This document shows, piece by piece, positions 48,101 through 55,159 of a stretch of 64,000 bases of DNA (position 1 is its first letter; each line of letters starts with the position of its first letter). The notes under the pieces are model-generated. The model was not told the origin of the DNA. It saw nothing but the letters and a program-made list of their open reading frames with translations, and did no database searches. Source of the DNA: Leucobacter chromiiresistens (GTDB lineage Bacteria > Actinomycetota > Actinomycetes > Actinomycetales > Microbacteriaceae); assembly GCF_900102345.1 (NCBI RefSeq), contig NZ_FNKB01000001.1, positions 2,294,001 through 2,358,000 on the forward strand, given 5' to 3'. A program made the translations under genes and the position numbers.

Positions 48101-48580
48101 GAAGTGCGACGACAGGAACCAGCGGTCCTTGTCGAGCTCCTGCGCGATTGCGATGACGACGTCCTGGCTGACGAGGTCGATGTCGTCGAGCCCCTTCACG
48201 GCCGCGTAGACGGTCGCGAGGGTGGCGTCGATCTGCGCGACGACCTCGCGCACCGTCACCTTGGACTGCTGGAAGCCGTCGCTCAGGTCGGGAGTCGTGG
48301 TGCGCGCCGCAACAGTGCCGATGCGGGCGTCGATCGGCAGGCCCAGAGCGACGATGCGCTCCGCGACCGTGTCGGCCGCGTTCTGCGCATTCGACACCAC
48401 GGTGTCGAGGTACTCGTGGACGCCGATGAAGTTCTCACCGCGCACGTGCCAGTGCGCCTGCTTGCCATTCACCGCGAGGGCGATGAGGTCGTGTACGACG
48501 GGGGTCAGGTACTGCGCCACACCGGACGGGCGGTGCAGGTCGCCCTGAGCTGCGGGAACAGTGATCTGCTTGGTAGACAT
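48092..48580 (-). CDS. dps: Dps family ferritin-like DNA-protection protein
   Basis: 162 residues. Inter-subunit ferroxidase motif NGKQAHWHVRGENFIGVHEY, then LDTVVSNAQNAADTVAERI and the terminal four-helix-bundle segment ELDKDRWFLSSHFAE. Dps dodecamers store iron and protect DNA during starvation and oxidative stress. The ATG is at 48580. The stop codon and the two codons before it are tandemly duplicated just beyond the gene. Confidence 0.93.
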   Translation of the reverse strand: MSTKQITVPAAQGDLHRPSGVAQYLTPVVHDLIALAVNGKQAHWHVRGENFIGVHEYLDTVVSNAQNAADTVAERIVALGLPIDARIGTVAARTTTPDLSDGFQQSKVTVREVVAQIDATLATVYAAVKGLDDIDLVSQDVVIAIAQELDKDRWFLSSHFAE

Positions 48581-48699
48581 CGAGTGGATCCCTTTCGTTC
48601 GTGTGACTGAGTACCTTCACACTACGCCGATTTCAGCGGGGCGCAAGGAAGGCAAGGCTCGCATAAATCGCGAGAATTCCCAGATGACGCGCAGGAATA

Positions 48700-49422
48700 T
48701 TATCGGGCGATGCGTTGCAGCAGCTCCTCGGCCGGGCGACGGGGCCCGGTGAAGAACGGCGTCTCCTCGATCACATGGCGGCGGGCCTCGGTGGCGCGCA
48801 GCTCGCGCATCAGGTCGACGATGCGCACGAGGTCGTCGGCTTCGAACGCGAGCAGCCACTCGTAATCGCCGAGCGCGAACGATGCGACGGTGTTGGCGAG
48901 CACGTCGCCGTAATCGCGCGCCGCCATGCCGTGCTCGCGCAGCAGCTTGCCGCGCTCCGCATCAGGGAGGAGGTACCAGTCGCGCCCGCGCACGAACGGG
49001 TACACGCAGAGGAACTCCTTCGGCGCGTCACCTGCGAGGAAGGCGGGAACGTGGCCGCGATTGAACTCGGCCGCGCGGTGCACGCCGATGTTCGACCAGA
49101 CCGGCGCGAGCCGACCGCCGCCCCACTCCCAGAGCGTGCGGTAGGCGCGCTGCAGCGCATCCGTGGTGGGCGCGAACCACCACACCAGCAGATCCGCGTC
49201 GGCGCGGAAGCCCGAGATGTCGTACCACCCGCGGGTCTGCAGGCCCTCGATGCGCTCGAGTGCGGCAAGCAGCTCGGCGACATCGCCGGGCCCGCTCGCG
49301 CCTCGCCCGTTCTCGGCACCGCGGCGCTCCGCGAACACGGCGTACATCGTGAAGTTCGTTGCAGCGTTGATCTGCTCGGCGACATGCCGGTGATCGACCT
49401 GCGGCCGCTCTCCCTCGTTCAT
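48700..49422 (-). CDS. hemQ: coproheme decarboxylase HemQ (ChdC)
   Basis: 240 residues of the chlorite dismutase-like family, actinobacterial form. Family blocks: RGWYDISGFRADADLLVWWF, GHVPAFLAGDAPKEFLCVYP and the heme-binding region FVRGRDWYLLPDAERGKLLR followed by EHGMAARDYGDVLANTVASF. It catalyses the last step of the coproporphyrin-dependent heme pathway (coproheme to heme b). No other heme genes lie in the window. ATG 49422 with a purine-rich AAGGGAAG upstream. Confidence 0.9.
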   Translation of the reverse strand: MNEGERPQVDHRHVAEQINAATNFTMYAVFAERRGAENGRGASGPGDVAELLAALERIEGLQTRGWYDISGFRADADLLVWWFAPTTDALQRAYRTLWEWGGGRLAPVWSNIGVHRAAEFNRGHVPAFLAGDAPKEFLCVYPFVRGRDWYLLPDAERGKLLREHGMAARDYGDVLANTVASFALGDYEWLLAFEADDLVRIVDLMRELRATEARRHVIEETPFFTGPRRPAEELLQRIAR

Positions 49423-49663
49423 GCAGCTTCCCTTTCTCGGTCGGCACCCCGGAACCGCGATCGTGACGCGCAGCAGCGGGCCTCCTGCGGGCCCGAAAAC
49501 GGGTGCACCAGCACGCTACCACTGCCCCGCCTGTACATCTGATGTGCCACGGCGTCAGGGATCGCGGGGCACCGCGCCCACCCCGACGACGCGGCCTCAG
49601 ATCCGCCGCCGCTCGTCCGATACCATGGGAGGACCATCCACTCCCCTGGCCCTGAGGTTCGCT

Positions 49664-50557
49664 ATGTCCACTCCCCTGCGGGGTTCGCAGAAGGCGCGCG
49701 ACACGCTCGAGTACCTGCGCGAGAAGATCTCTTCGAGCGCGTGGGCGGTCGGCGACCTGATCCCGAAAGAGCCGGAGCTCATGGAGCTCATCGGCGTCGG
49801 CAAGTCGACGGTGCGCGAAGCGGTGCGCTCGCTGGCTGCCTTCGGCATGCTGGAGACCGTGCCCGGCGTCGGCACCTTCGTGCGCTCCCGCACGCCGGTG
49901 AGCACGCTGCTCACGGAGTTCCTCGCCGACCACGACCTCGAAGAGGTGCTCGTGTACCGGCGCTCGCTCGAGAACGAGGCGGCGCAGCACGCGGCCGTGC
50001 ACCGCAGCGAGGCGCAGCTCGAGGCGCTGCGCGACGCCGTGCGGCGAGACGAGCAGGCCGACCGTGACGAAGTCATCACCTGCGAGCAGAGCACGACGCC
50101 CGGCTCCTTCCACCTGCTCGTCGTCGAGGCGAGCGGCAGCAAGCTGCTGCTCGACCTCTACCTCGGCGTGATCTCGGTGCTGCAGCGCGCCCGCGCTCAG
50201 GGACGCGTCATCCTGGGCACCACGCTCGAGACGATGCACCTCGACCACGGGGCCGTGCTGCGCGCCATCGAGGCGCGCGACGTGCGGAGCGCCGCGCACT
50301 CCATGGCGCTGCACGTCGACCGCGATCTCGGCCTGAGAACCGACATGCTCGACTTCAGCCGGCACACCGAGCGGGCCGCATCCCTCATCGGCGCCGGATA
50401 CGATCCGGGCGTCGCCATCGAGCAGGCGTTCGCGGAGGCCGCGCCCGAGTCTGGCACCAGGGCCGAAGACGTCGCCGATGCAACGCTGACCGCAGACGAG
50501 CACGAGGTCGAAGCCGCCGGAACCGGCGAGCTCGAAATCGACGCACCCCGTCGCTAA
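49664..50557 (+). CDS. FadR-subfamily GntR transcription regulator (FCD domain)
   Basis: 297 residues from ATG 49664 (GAGG seven bases upstream; ATG 49625 is an alternative). N-terminal winged helix at about 10-75 with ELMELIGVGKSTVREAVRSL then AAFGMLETVPGVGTFV. The C-terminal FCD all-helical effector domain runs to about 235 and includes the metal-site pattern DHGAVLRAIEARDVRSAAHS. An acidic tail of 50 residues follows. The ligand and targets are unknown. It is the last chromosomal protein gene before the tRNA at which the mobile element begins. Confidence 0.87.
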   Translation: MSTPLRGSQKARDTLEYLREKISSSAWAVGDLIPKEPELMELIGVGKSTVREAVRSLAAFGMLETVPGVGTFVRSRTPVSTLLTEFLADHDLEEVLVYRRSLENEAAQHAAVHRSEAQLEALRDAVRRDEQADRDEVITCEQSTTPGSFHLLVVEASGSKLLLDLYLGVISVLQRARAQGRVILGTTLETMHLDHGAVLRAIEARDVRSAAHSMALHVDRDLGLRTDMLDFSRHTERAASLIGAGYDPGVAIEQAFAEAAPESGTRAEDVADATLTADEHEVEAAGTGELEIDAPRR

Positions 50558-50575
50558 GATGAGACAGTCGCCCAA

Positions 50576-50649
50576 GGGGCGTTAGCTCAGTCGGTTAGAG
50601 CACTGGACTCATAATCCATCGGTCGCGGGTTCAAGTCCCGCACGCCCTA
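50576..50649 (+). tRNA. tRNA with CAT anticodon (Met elongator or lysidine-type Ile2)
   Basis: 74-base cloverleaf. Acceptor GGGGCGT/ACGCCCT, D-arm GCTCAGTCGGTTAGAGC, anticodon loop CTCATAA giving CAT, T-arm GCGGGTTCAAGTCCCGC. Similar features occur in E. coli tRNA-Ile2 (CAT read through lysidine), so Met versus Ile2 is unresolved. The 3' half is the probable attachment site of the element to the right. Confidence 0.9.
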
Positions 50650-50956
50650 CTCCATCGGCTCCCACCGCACTCGCGGTGGGAGCCTTTTGCGTGCTTTGGA
50701 GATGTTCCGGTCGACGATCGTCGTCAGTCTCCCCCAAAAGAAAACCGACGGATGTATCCAGTTCGGCCGCAATTTCGATCAGCTCATCGAGATACCAGCG
50801 TCGATGGCCATTCAATTTCAGACTGAACGCCGACCGATCCCGACCGATCTGACGTGCCAGAGAAGCGACGGACATATGTGCACGCCACAGCAGCATCGCA
50901 ATTCGCTCGCCCGTAACGTCAGGAGTAATCGGATCTTGCGCTTCACTCTTCGGCAT
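50609..50956 (-). CDS. XRE/HTH-type regulator reading into the tRNA attachment site
   Basis: 115 residues from ATG 50956. A helix-turn-helix is seen at about residues 18-50 (GERIAMLLWRAHMSVASLAR then QIGRDRSAFSLKLNGHRRWY), followed by a dimerisation-like ELIEIAAELDTSVGFLLGE. The last ~15 residues (GRAGLEPATDGL) are encoded by the antisense of the tRNA gene and end inside it; the terminator hairpin at 50657-50688 also lies within the frame. The -10-like TAGAAT ends seven bases before the ATG, so translation is probably leaderless. Likely the repressor of the element, paired with the divergent gene at 51046. Confidence 0.7.
   Translation of the reverse strand: MPKSEAQDPITPDVTGERIAMLLWRAHMSVASLARQIGRDRSAFSLKLNGHRRWYLDELIEIAAELDTSVGFLLGETDDDRRPEHLQSTQKAPTASAVGADGVGRAGLEPATDGL
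50657..50688 (+). terminator. intrinsic terminator after the tRNA
   Basis: A perfect 12-bp stem (50657-50668 with 50673-50684), loop ACTC, followed by TTTT. It ends the tRNA transcript. Confidence 0.9.
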
Positions 50957-51045
50957 GTTTGCGATTCTACGGGAACGATTGCATAAACAAACGCCCACCA
51001 TCACCAGGCGTTGCGATTTGCAACGGTATGCGTTAACTTCAAATC
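50957..51045. promoter_or_regulatory. divergent leaderless promoters and palindromic operator of the element's switch
   Basis: Minus strand: -10 TAGAAT (50969-50964), -35-like TTGTTT (50990-50985), 15-base spacer. Plus strand: -35-like TTGCGA (51011-51016), -10-like TTAACT (51033-51038), 16-base spacer, start seven bases later. A perfect palindrome CGTTGC-gattt-GCAACG (51009-51025) overlaps the plus -35. The octamer TTGCGATT occurs in it and again at 50959-50966 over the minus -10, so one protein could bind both promoters. Confidence 0.55.
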
Positions 51046-51258
51046 GTGCCAACCTCTAATGATCAAGCGGCCCGCGACCTCGATCGCCTACGAAACGAAC
51101 GCGATTTGACGCGGGCGTGGATTGCTCGGCGGGTCGGACGGAGCGAAATGTGGGTCTCGAGGAAGCTGACCGGCAAAGTGCCGCTCACGATCGACGACTA
51201 CAACTTGCTGCTGAAAGTCATTCAGTCCGTTGCGCCGAAGGAAATGCTCTTTAAATAG
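51046..51258 (+). CDS. small HTH DNA-binding protein
   Basis: 70 residues from GTG 51046. Most of it is a helix-turn-helix: DQAARDLDRLRNERDLTRAW, IARRVGRSEMWVSRKLTGKV and a final helix LLLKVIQSVAPKEM. The fold resembles phage Cro or XRE domains. It is divergent from the larger HTH gene, and both start codons lie seven bases after a -10-like hexamer, so leaderless mRNAs are expected. The pair looks like a repressor/anti-repressor switch. A clean intrinsic-type hairpin follows. Confidence 0.75.
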   Translation: MPTSNDQAARDLDRLRNERDLTRAWIARRVGRSEMWVSRKLTGKVPLTIDDYNLLLKVIQSVAPKEMLFK

Positions 51259-51260
51259 AT

Positions 51261-51290
51261 GAACCCCTGAGGTTGCAGCCTCAGGGGTTC
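51261..51290 (+). terminator. terminator after the small HTH gene
   Basis: GAACCCCTGAGG (51261-51272) pairs with CCTCAGGGGTTC (51279-51290), loop of six. It lies two bases after the stop. Confidence 0.8.
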
Positions 51291-51421
51291 GGTGACCTTC
51301 CAGAAAGGAACATCAATTCGTGTCACACCAAAACGACACGGTCTCGCGCGCAGTTGAAGAACCTGGCAGTCGTCCCGCAGCGCGCGAGCACGTTAATTCT
51401 CACACTTGCATCATCTGCGCT

Positions 51422-51739
51422 CTAGAGAAACTCGAGAATCGGGTCTCGCTGCCACCACTCGAAGTTGTCGACGAAGAGAACGATCGGATCACCATAACGG
51501 CCGGGCCCAACATGTCCGTAGGCCAGCAACCACTGCCCCTTCTCGAACGCAGGGTATTCCGTTCCCTGCCAGGAGTACCAAATCGCGCTAAGCGGGCTGC
51601 TCCCTTGGTGATAGCGGACGCGCACGCTCACCCCTTTAGGGCCGGAATACATCTGACGGCGCACTTCGAGCAAGTGAGCACCCACTGGCAGCTCGTGATG
51701 GGGCACAGTATGCAGTTTTCGTTTAGAGATTTTACGCAT
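51422..51739 (-). CDS. hypothetical protein, possible OB-fold
   Basis: 105 residues from ATG 51739; GTG 51754 is in frame. Family not recognised. It is rich in aromatic residues and has beta-strand character: HLLEVRRQMYSGPKGVSVRV, IWYSWQGTEYPAFEKGQWLL and VLFVDNFEWWQRDP. The GQWLLAYGHVG...VLFVDNFE pattern resembles a small OB-fold nucleic-acid-binding protein; that is inference. It opposes its neighbours. A plus-strand frame (51320-51793) covers the same region with a good ribosome site and a TTGA overlap with the next gene, so the coding strand here is not beyond doubt; residue composition favours the minus strand. Confidence 0.55.
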   Translation of the reverse strand: MRKISKRKLHTVPHHELPVGAHLLEVRRQMYSGPKGVSVRVRYHQGSSPLSAIWYSWQGTEYPAFEKGQWLLAYGHVGPGRYGDPIVLFVDNFEWWQRDPILEFL

Positions 51740-51789
51740 GCCACTACCGTGCACGTCGGGTACGGCACTCTCACCGAGCTGGCGGCATT

Positions 51790-52872
51790 TTGAGTAGTCC
51801 GACGGAGAAAAGCAGTATCACTTCCCCCCAGATTGTGCGTCCGCGACTCGCATTTGAGAGTGAGTTCGGCCAATATCGCAATTGGTGGGCCCGCGATCCA
51901 CGTCTAACAGGCAACCCTCTATCGATTTTGCTCTATCTGTTGTCGCACGACCCCCGGAGGATGCCAACGCAAACCCAGGCTCGTGATGACCTTCAGCTCG
52001 GCGCGGCAGCTTGGCAGTCTGGTAAGCGCAAGCTTCTCGAAGCCGGGTTCCTCATTGAGGTGAGGGACCGCTACCCACGGGGTTACGTGGACGCTGCCGG
52101 ACGACCGCGCGGCGGTCAGCGCCGCTTTCGATTGTTCATGCAGGACCCCGACCCGGACTACGTGGCCGATGCCGCAGAGGCGCTTATCGAGCTCGAAGAG
52201 CCTTATGAGGAGTATCTCGCTGCGGCCGAGAACAACCAGTACGGTTTATCCGCATTGGCCGGAAGAACTCCAGGTCAGCCTGACAGCGGATTTTCCGCAC
52301 TGGCTTCATCTCCCAGTGCTGATAATCCGCACACGGTGGAAAATCCGCAGTCCTTTAAGGAAGAGAAAACCAAAACTGATTGGTTGGTTGGTTCTCAGGA
52401 TTTCAACGAACCGACCAACCTGCCCACGCGCGAGGCCGGAATCGACGCTGAGCTCGAAGCGCTCGCGCCAGGTTGCGGCCTCACGCTCGCCGCCATCGAA
52501 CGAGAGGTGTCGGGCCGTGTCGACCTCGAGGGCGTAGACGTGGTTCAGGCGGCGCGCGACACCCTGCTGCGAGCCAGCAGTCGGGTGAACAAGCCGGCAA
52601 GCTACATCGCCGCGGTAATCGTCCGTCACCCGGAGAAGTGGCCAATCGGTGGGGATGCGCCAGTGCCATTCGATCCTGCCCCGGCACGGGAAGCTTCCTT
52701 CAGCGAATCGTCCGTCGCTGCGTGCCTGCGAGGTGAGCACTGGTGGGGCAGCGAACGCCTCCCGGAAATCGACCGGTCACACTGCGTCGAGTGCGCAGAA
52801 CCGCGTCGGAACGTGGATCCCGTGTTTGCCGAGCTCGAACGGGAGATGCTCTCGATAGGGGGCGCAGATTGA
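51790..52872 (+). CDS. replication-type winged-helix protein of the element
   Basis: 360 residues from TTG 51790. Residues 15-115 look like a winged helix-turn-helix of plasmid/element replication proteins (FGQYRNWWARDPRLTGNPLS, LLYLLSHDPRRMPTQTQARD, KLLEAGFLIEVRDRYPRGY). A variable Ser/Asn-rich linker follows, then a second helical domain (AAIEREVSGRVDLEGVDVVQ, SSRVNKPASYIAAVIVRHPE) and a Cys pair (HCVECAEPRRNVDP). It may act as the element's replication initiator or as a DnaD-like helper; I could not tie it to a named family. First gene of a tightly overlapped operon (TGATG with the next gene). Confidence 0.65.
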   Translation: MSSPTEKSSITSPQIVRPRLAFESEFGQYRNWWARDPRLTGNPLSILLYLLSHDPRRMPTQTQARDDLQLGAAAWQSGKRKLLEAGFLIEVRDRYPRGYVDAAGRPRGGQRRFRLFMQDPDPDYVADAAEALIELEEPYEEYLAAAENNQYGLSALAGRTPGQPDSGFSALASSPSADNPHTVENPQSFKEEKTKTDWLVGSQDFNEPTNLPTREAGIDAELEALAPGCGLTLAAIEREVSGRVDLEGVDVVQAARDTLLRASSRVNKPASYIAAVIVRHPEKWPIGGDAPVPFDPAPAREASFSESSVAACLRGEHWWGSERLPEIDRSHCVECAEPRRNVDPVFAELEREMLSIGGAD

Positions 52873-53213
52873 TGGGCCGGGTATTGCGCCGCGAAGTCAT
52901 CGCGATCAAGTGCGAGGTCCGCTCCTGCGATGCGACCGACCCCCTGTTCCCGTCCATCCCTCAGGAGACCACCTGGCACGATCACGCCGCACAGCTGACG
53001 GAGTTGGTGGCGCAGGGCTGGTCGATCGTTCTCACACCCAAGTTCCGGACGTACTGCCCGGAGCACGCCGAGCGGGCGCGCGACTGCACCTGCCGCACGA
53101 ACCCGTCTCGCCGGCATCTGTGCGTGGTTCACACGCTGGAAGCCGCCGAACTGATCTGGGACGCAGATCAGACCCCGATCGAAGTATCCGCCTTCTTGGA
53201 GGTCGTGTCATGA
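52872..53213 (+). CDS. small Cys-rich (zinc-binding) protein
   Basis: 113 residues; start and previous stop overlap as TGATG, and its own stop overlaps the next start as ATGA. Seven cysteines: CEVRSC near the start, YCPEH, DCTCRTN and LCVVH, enough for one or two zinc sites. The middle WHDHAAQLTELVAQGWSIVL is an alpha-beta segment. Not recognised; the position between replication-type and ParB-like genes suggests a DNA-associated role. Confidence 0.7.
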   Translation: MGRVLRREVIAIKCEVRSCDATDPLFPSIPQETTWHDHAAQLTELVAQGWSIVLTPKFRTYCPEHAERARDCTCRTNPSRRHLCVVHTLEAAELIWDADQTPIEVSAFLEVVS

Positions 53214-54229
53214 GCACCGCAATCCTTCCCGACAACGTCACTATTCGTCCGGCTGAGCTCGACATCGCGTCGATCATCGTGCGCGAGCGTCAACGAGGTG
53301 TCGACGCCGCCCACGTAACGCTGCTGCGCAACTCGATCCGTGATACCGGCAAACAGATCGTCCCGATTGCGGTCTCTGAACGCGCAGACGGCAAGCTCGT
53401 GCTCATCGACGGGGCACACCGTCTCGAAGCGGCGAAGCAGGACGGTCGAACCACGATTCGGGCGGAGGTGTACACGAACCTCGCCGAGGATCAGGAGAGC
53501 GTGCTCGAGTTCGTCACGAATCGTGCCCGCAAGGATCTCTCACCCGCCGAGATCCTCGAAGCGTGGGAGACGTTCGACTTGCCGCTCTATCAGCTGCAGG
53601 CGAAAGAGCGGCAACTGTCGGGGCTTCGACAAGGGCAGGCGATCCCCGTTATTCCTGCCGGGAATAACGGGGAGGTGCAACCCTCGGTGAGCGTGCGCGA
53701 GGTGGCGATCGAGAAGACCGGTCACGAGCCGGAGTACCTGGCGAAGGTTGCTGCGGTGCGGAACCTTGCGCAGGCGGAGGACGTACCGGACGAGGTGCGG
53801 GAGGTCGCGCAGCGAGGTTACGAGAAGCTCAAGACCTCCATGGCGAAGGTGGATCCCATCTTCAAGGCGGTCCAGAAGACTCACGATGCGGTGCTCCGGC
53901 AGTCGGAGGATCCCGAAATGGTGAAGAAGCGCGCTGCAGAGCAACGTCTGGACGAGGTGGTCCGCAGCACGACACTCCTGCAGGAGAAGCTGGAGAGCAG
54001 CGATTTCCGGGACGTTCTGGTGCTCGCCGGCCGGATGGGCGAGTGGCATCGCGAATCGTTGCGAGCGGTGCGTGTGGCGCTCGTGAACGCGCTCTCCTCG
54101 GTCGTGGTCGTCGAGTGCACGGTCGACGGTGAGGTGTCTCAGAGCTTGCAGCGGATCGGTGTCGAAGTCACGCATCTGTTCTCGTCGCAGACGCTCCGTC
54201 AGCTCGGATTGGAGGACCGTCGTGGCTGA
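53210..54229 (+). CDS. ParB N-terminal-domain protein
   Basis: 339 residues from ATG 53210. Residues 15-100 form the ParB/Srx nuclease-like domain, with LRNSIRDTGKQIVPIAVSER and the signature LVLIDGAHRLEAAKQDGRTT, followed by TNRARKDLSPAEILEAW. The C-terminal half is helical (EVAQRGYEKLKTSMAKVDPI). No ParA partner is next to it, so it is more likely a regulator or a CTP-switch/DNA-binding protein of the element than a partition protein. It overlaps both neighbours (ATGA upstream, eight bases downstream). Confidence 0.8.
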   Translation: MSTAILPDNVTIRPAELDIASIIVRERQRGVDAAHVTLLRNSIRDTGKQIVPIAVSERADGKLVLIDGAHRLEAAKQDGRTTIRAEVYTNLAEDQESVLEFVTNRARKDLSPAEILEAWETFDLPLYQLQAKERQLSGLRQGQAIPVIPAGNNGEVQPSVSVREVAIEKTGHEPEYLAKVAAVRNLAQAEDVPDEVREVAQRGYEKLKTSMAKVDPIFKAVQKTHDAVLRQSEDPEMVKKRAAEQRLDEVVRSTTLLQEKLESSDFRDVLVLAGRMGEWHRESLRAVRVALVNALSSVVVVECTVDGEVSQSLQRIGVEVTHLFSSQTLRQLGLEDRRG

Positions 54230-55007
54230 GGTCGAGAAGTTCTCCGACTGGCGTACGCGAGCGATCTTCACCGAGATCGCGGACCACGGCGTTGACGTGT
54301 TCGAAAGTGCTGAGGGTGCTGCGTTCATCGAGCAGTTGCACGCCTACCAGGTGGGGCAACTGCGGGAAGCCGCCCGCGGTTGGGGCTACGCCATCTGTGC
54401 CGAGGAGGTGGTGCAGATCATCATCACGAACCTGCTGACCACCAGGAAGAACCCCGACAGTTGCCCGGCCCGGTACATCGCGGCCGCAGCAGAGCCCTGG
54501 GCCTACTTCCACACCACCGCGATCGGCTGGTTGCAGAAGGAGTGGGGTGTCCGCGGGGCGCCGCTGGAGAACGTGGGCTACGCGGAGTACACGAACCTCA
54601 GCGCCACCGACCGAGACGAGCACGATCTGACGCCGCTGGAGGACGTCGTGAATCTCACCTTCGGGTCCATCGCTCAGGTCGTCGATCCCCGCCATCACGC
54701 CGTCGTCCGGGAGCTGCTGTACTGGATCGCTGCGAACCCGCCGCAGCGGCTCTCCTACGACGCGGATGATCGTGTCGCAGCGCACCGTCACTGCCCGTCG
54801 CTGACCATCGATCAGGTCGTCGCGGTTATCAAGATCGCGCGCGGTTCTCGACCGAACACGACGGCGACGAGCCTCATGGGGCAGTTCTTGCTCGACGCGT
54901 CGTTTCGCATCTCGGATTCGGGATCGCACTACCGAGCGCTCACGGCGTTCAAGAACGCCTTCCGGGCCGGCGAGGCCGGCTCTCGGATGCTCACAGATTG
55001 GGTCTGA
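54222..55007 (+). CDS. sigma-70-like regulatory protein of the element
   Basis: 261 residues from GTG 54222, which overlaps the ParB-like gene by eight bases and has GGAGG six bases upstream. Residues 35-100 resemble sigma region 2: HAYQVGQLREAARGWGYAIC, EEVVQIIITNLLTT and AAAAEPWAYFHTTAIGWLQK, comparable to the AEDLV...NPWAYL pattern of ECF-like factors. A second helical domain contains CPSLTIDQVVAVIKIARGSR. The similarity is weak and there is no clear region 4, so sigma activity is inference. Translationally coupled within the operon. Confidence 0.5.
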   Translation: MAEVEKFSDWRTRAIFTEIADHGVDVFESAEGAAFIEQLHAYQVGQLREAARGWGYAICAEEVVQIIITNLLTTRKNPDSCPARYIAAAAEPWAYFHTTAIGWLQKEWGVRGAPLENVGYAEYTNLSATDRDEHDLTPLEDVVNLTFGSIAQVVDPRHHAVVRELLYWIAANPPQRLSYDADDRVAAHRHCPSLTIDQVVAVIKIARGSRPNTTATSLMGQFLLDASFRISDSGSHYRALTAFKNAFRAGEAGSRMLTDWV

Positions 55008-55009
55008 AC

Positions 55010-55159
55010 ATGAACGACTACTTCGAATACCCCGCCCTGATGTGGGCACTCACGAGCTCGCTGCTGAGCATCGTCGTCGTTTGGGCTGCGATCCCGCTCG
55101 CGGCCGGCCTCGCCTCACTGAGGAAGCGCCAGCAGGCGACCGAGGGAGGGAATCTCTGA
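55010..55159 (+). CDS. small single-span membrane protein
   Basis: 49 residues, starting MNDYFEYPALMWALTSS. One membrane helix at about 11-36 (WALTSSLLSIVVVWAAIPLA) is followed by a basic tail (LRKRQQATEGG). ATG 55010 is three bases after the previous stop; its stop shares a base with the next start (TGATG). No family is recognised. The compact position in the operon supports it as a real gene. Confidence 0.65.
   Translation: MNDYFEYPALMWALTSSLLSIVVVWAAIPLAAGLASLRKRQQATEGGNL

Noticed and set aside
51320..51793. Plus-strand 157-residue frame with a good ribosome site
   Set aside because: Not listed as a gene because the opposite strand has clearly more protein-like composition; kept as a finding since the evidence conflicts.
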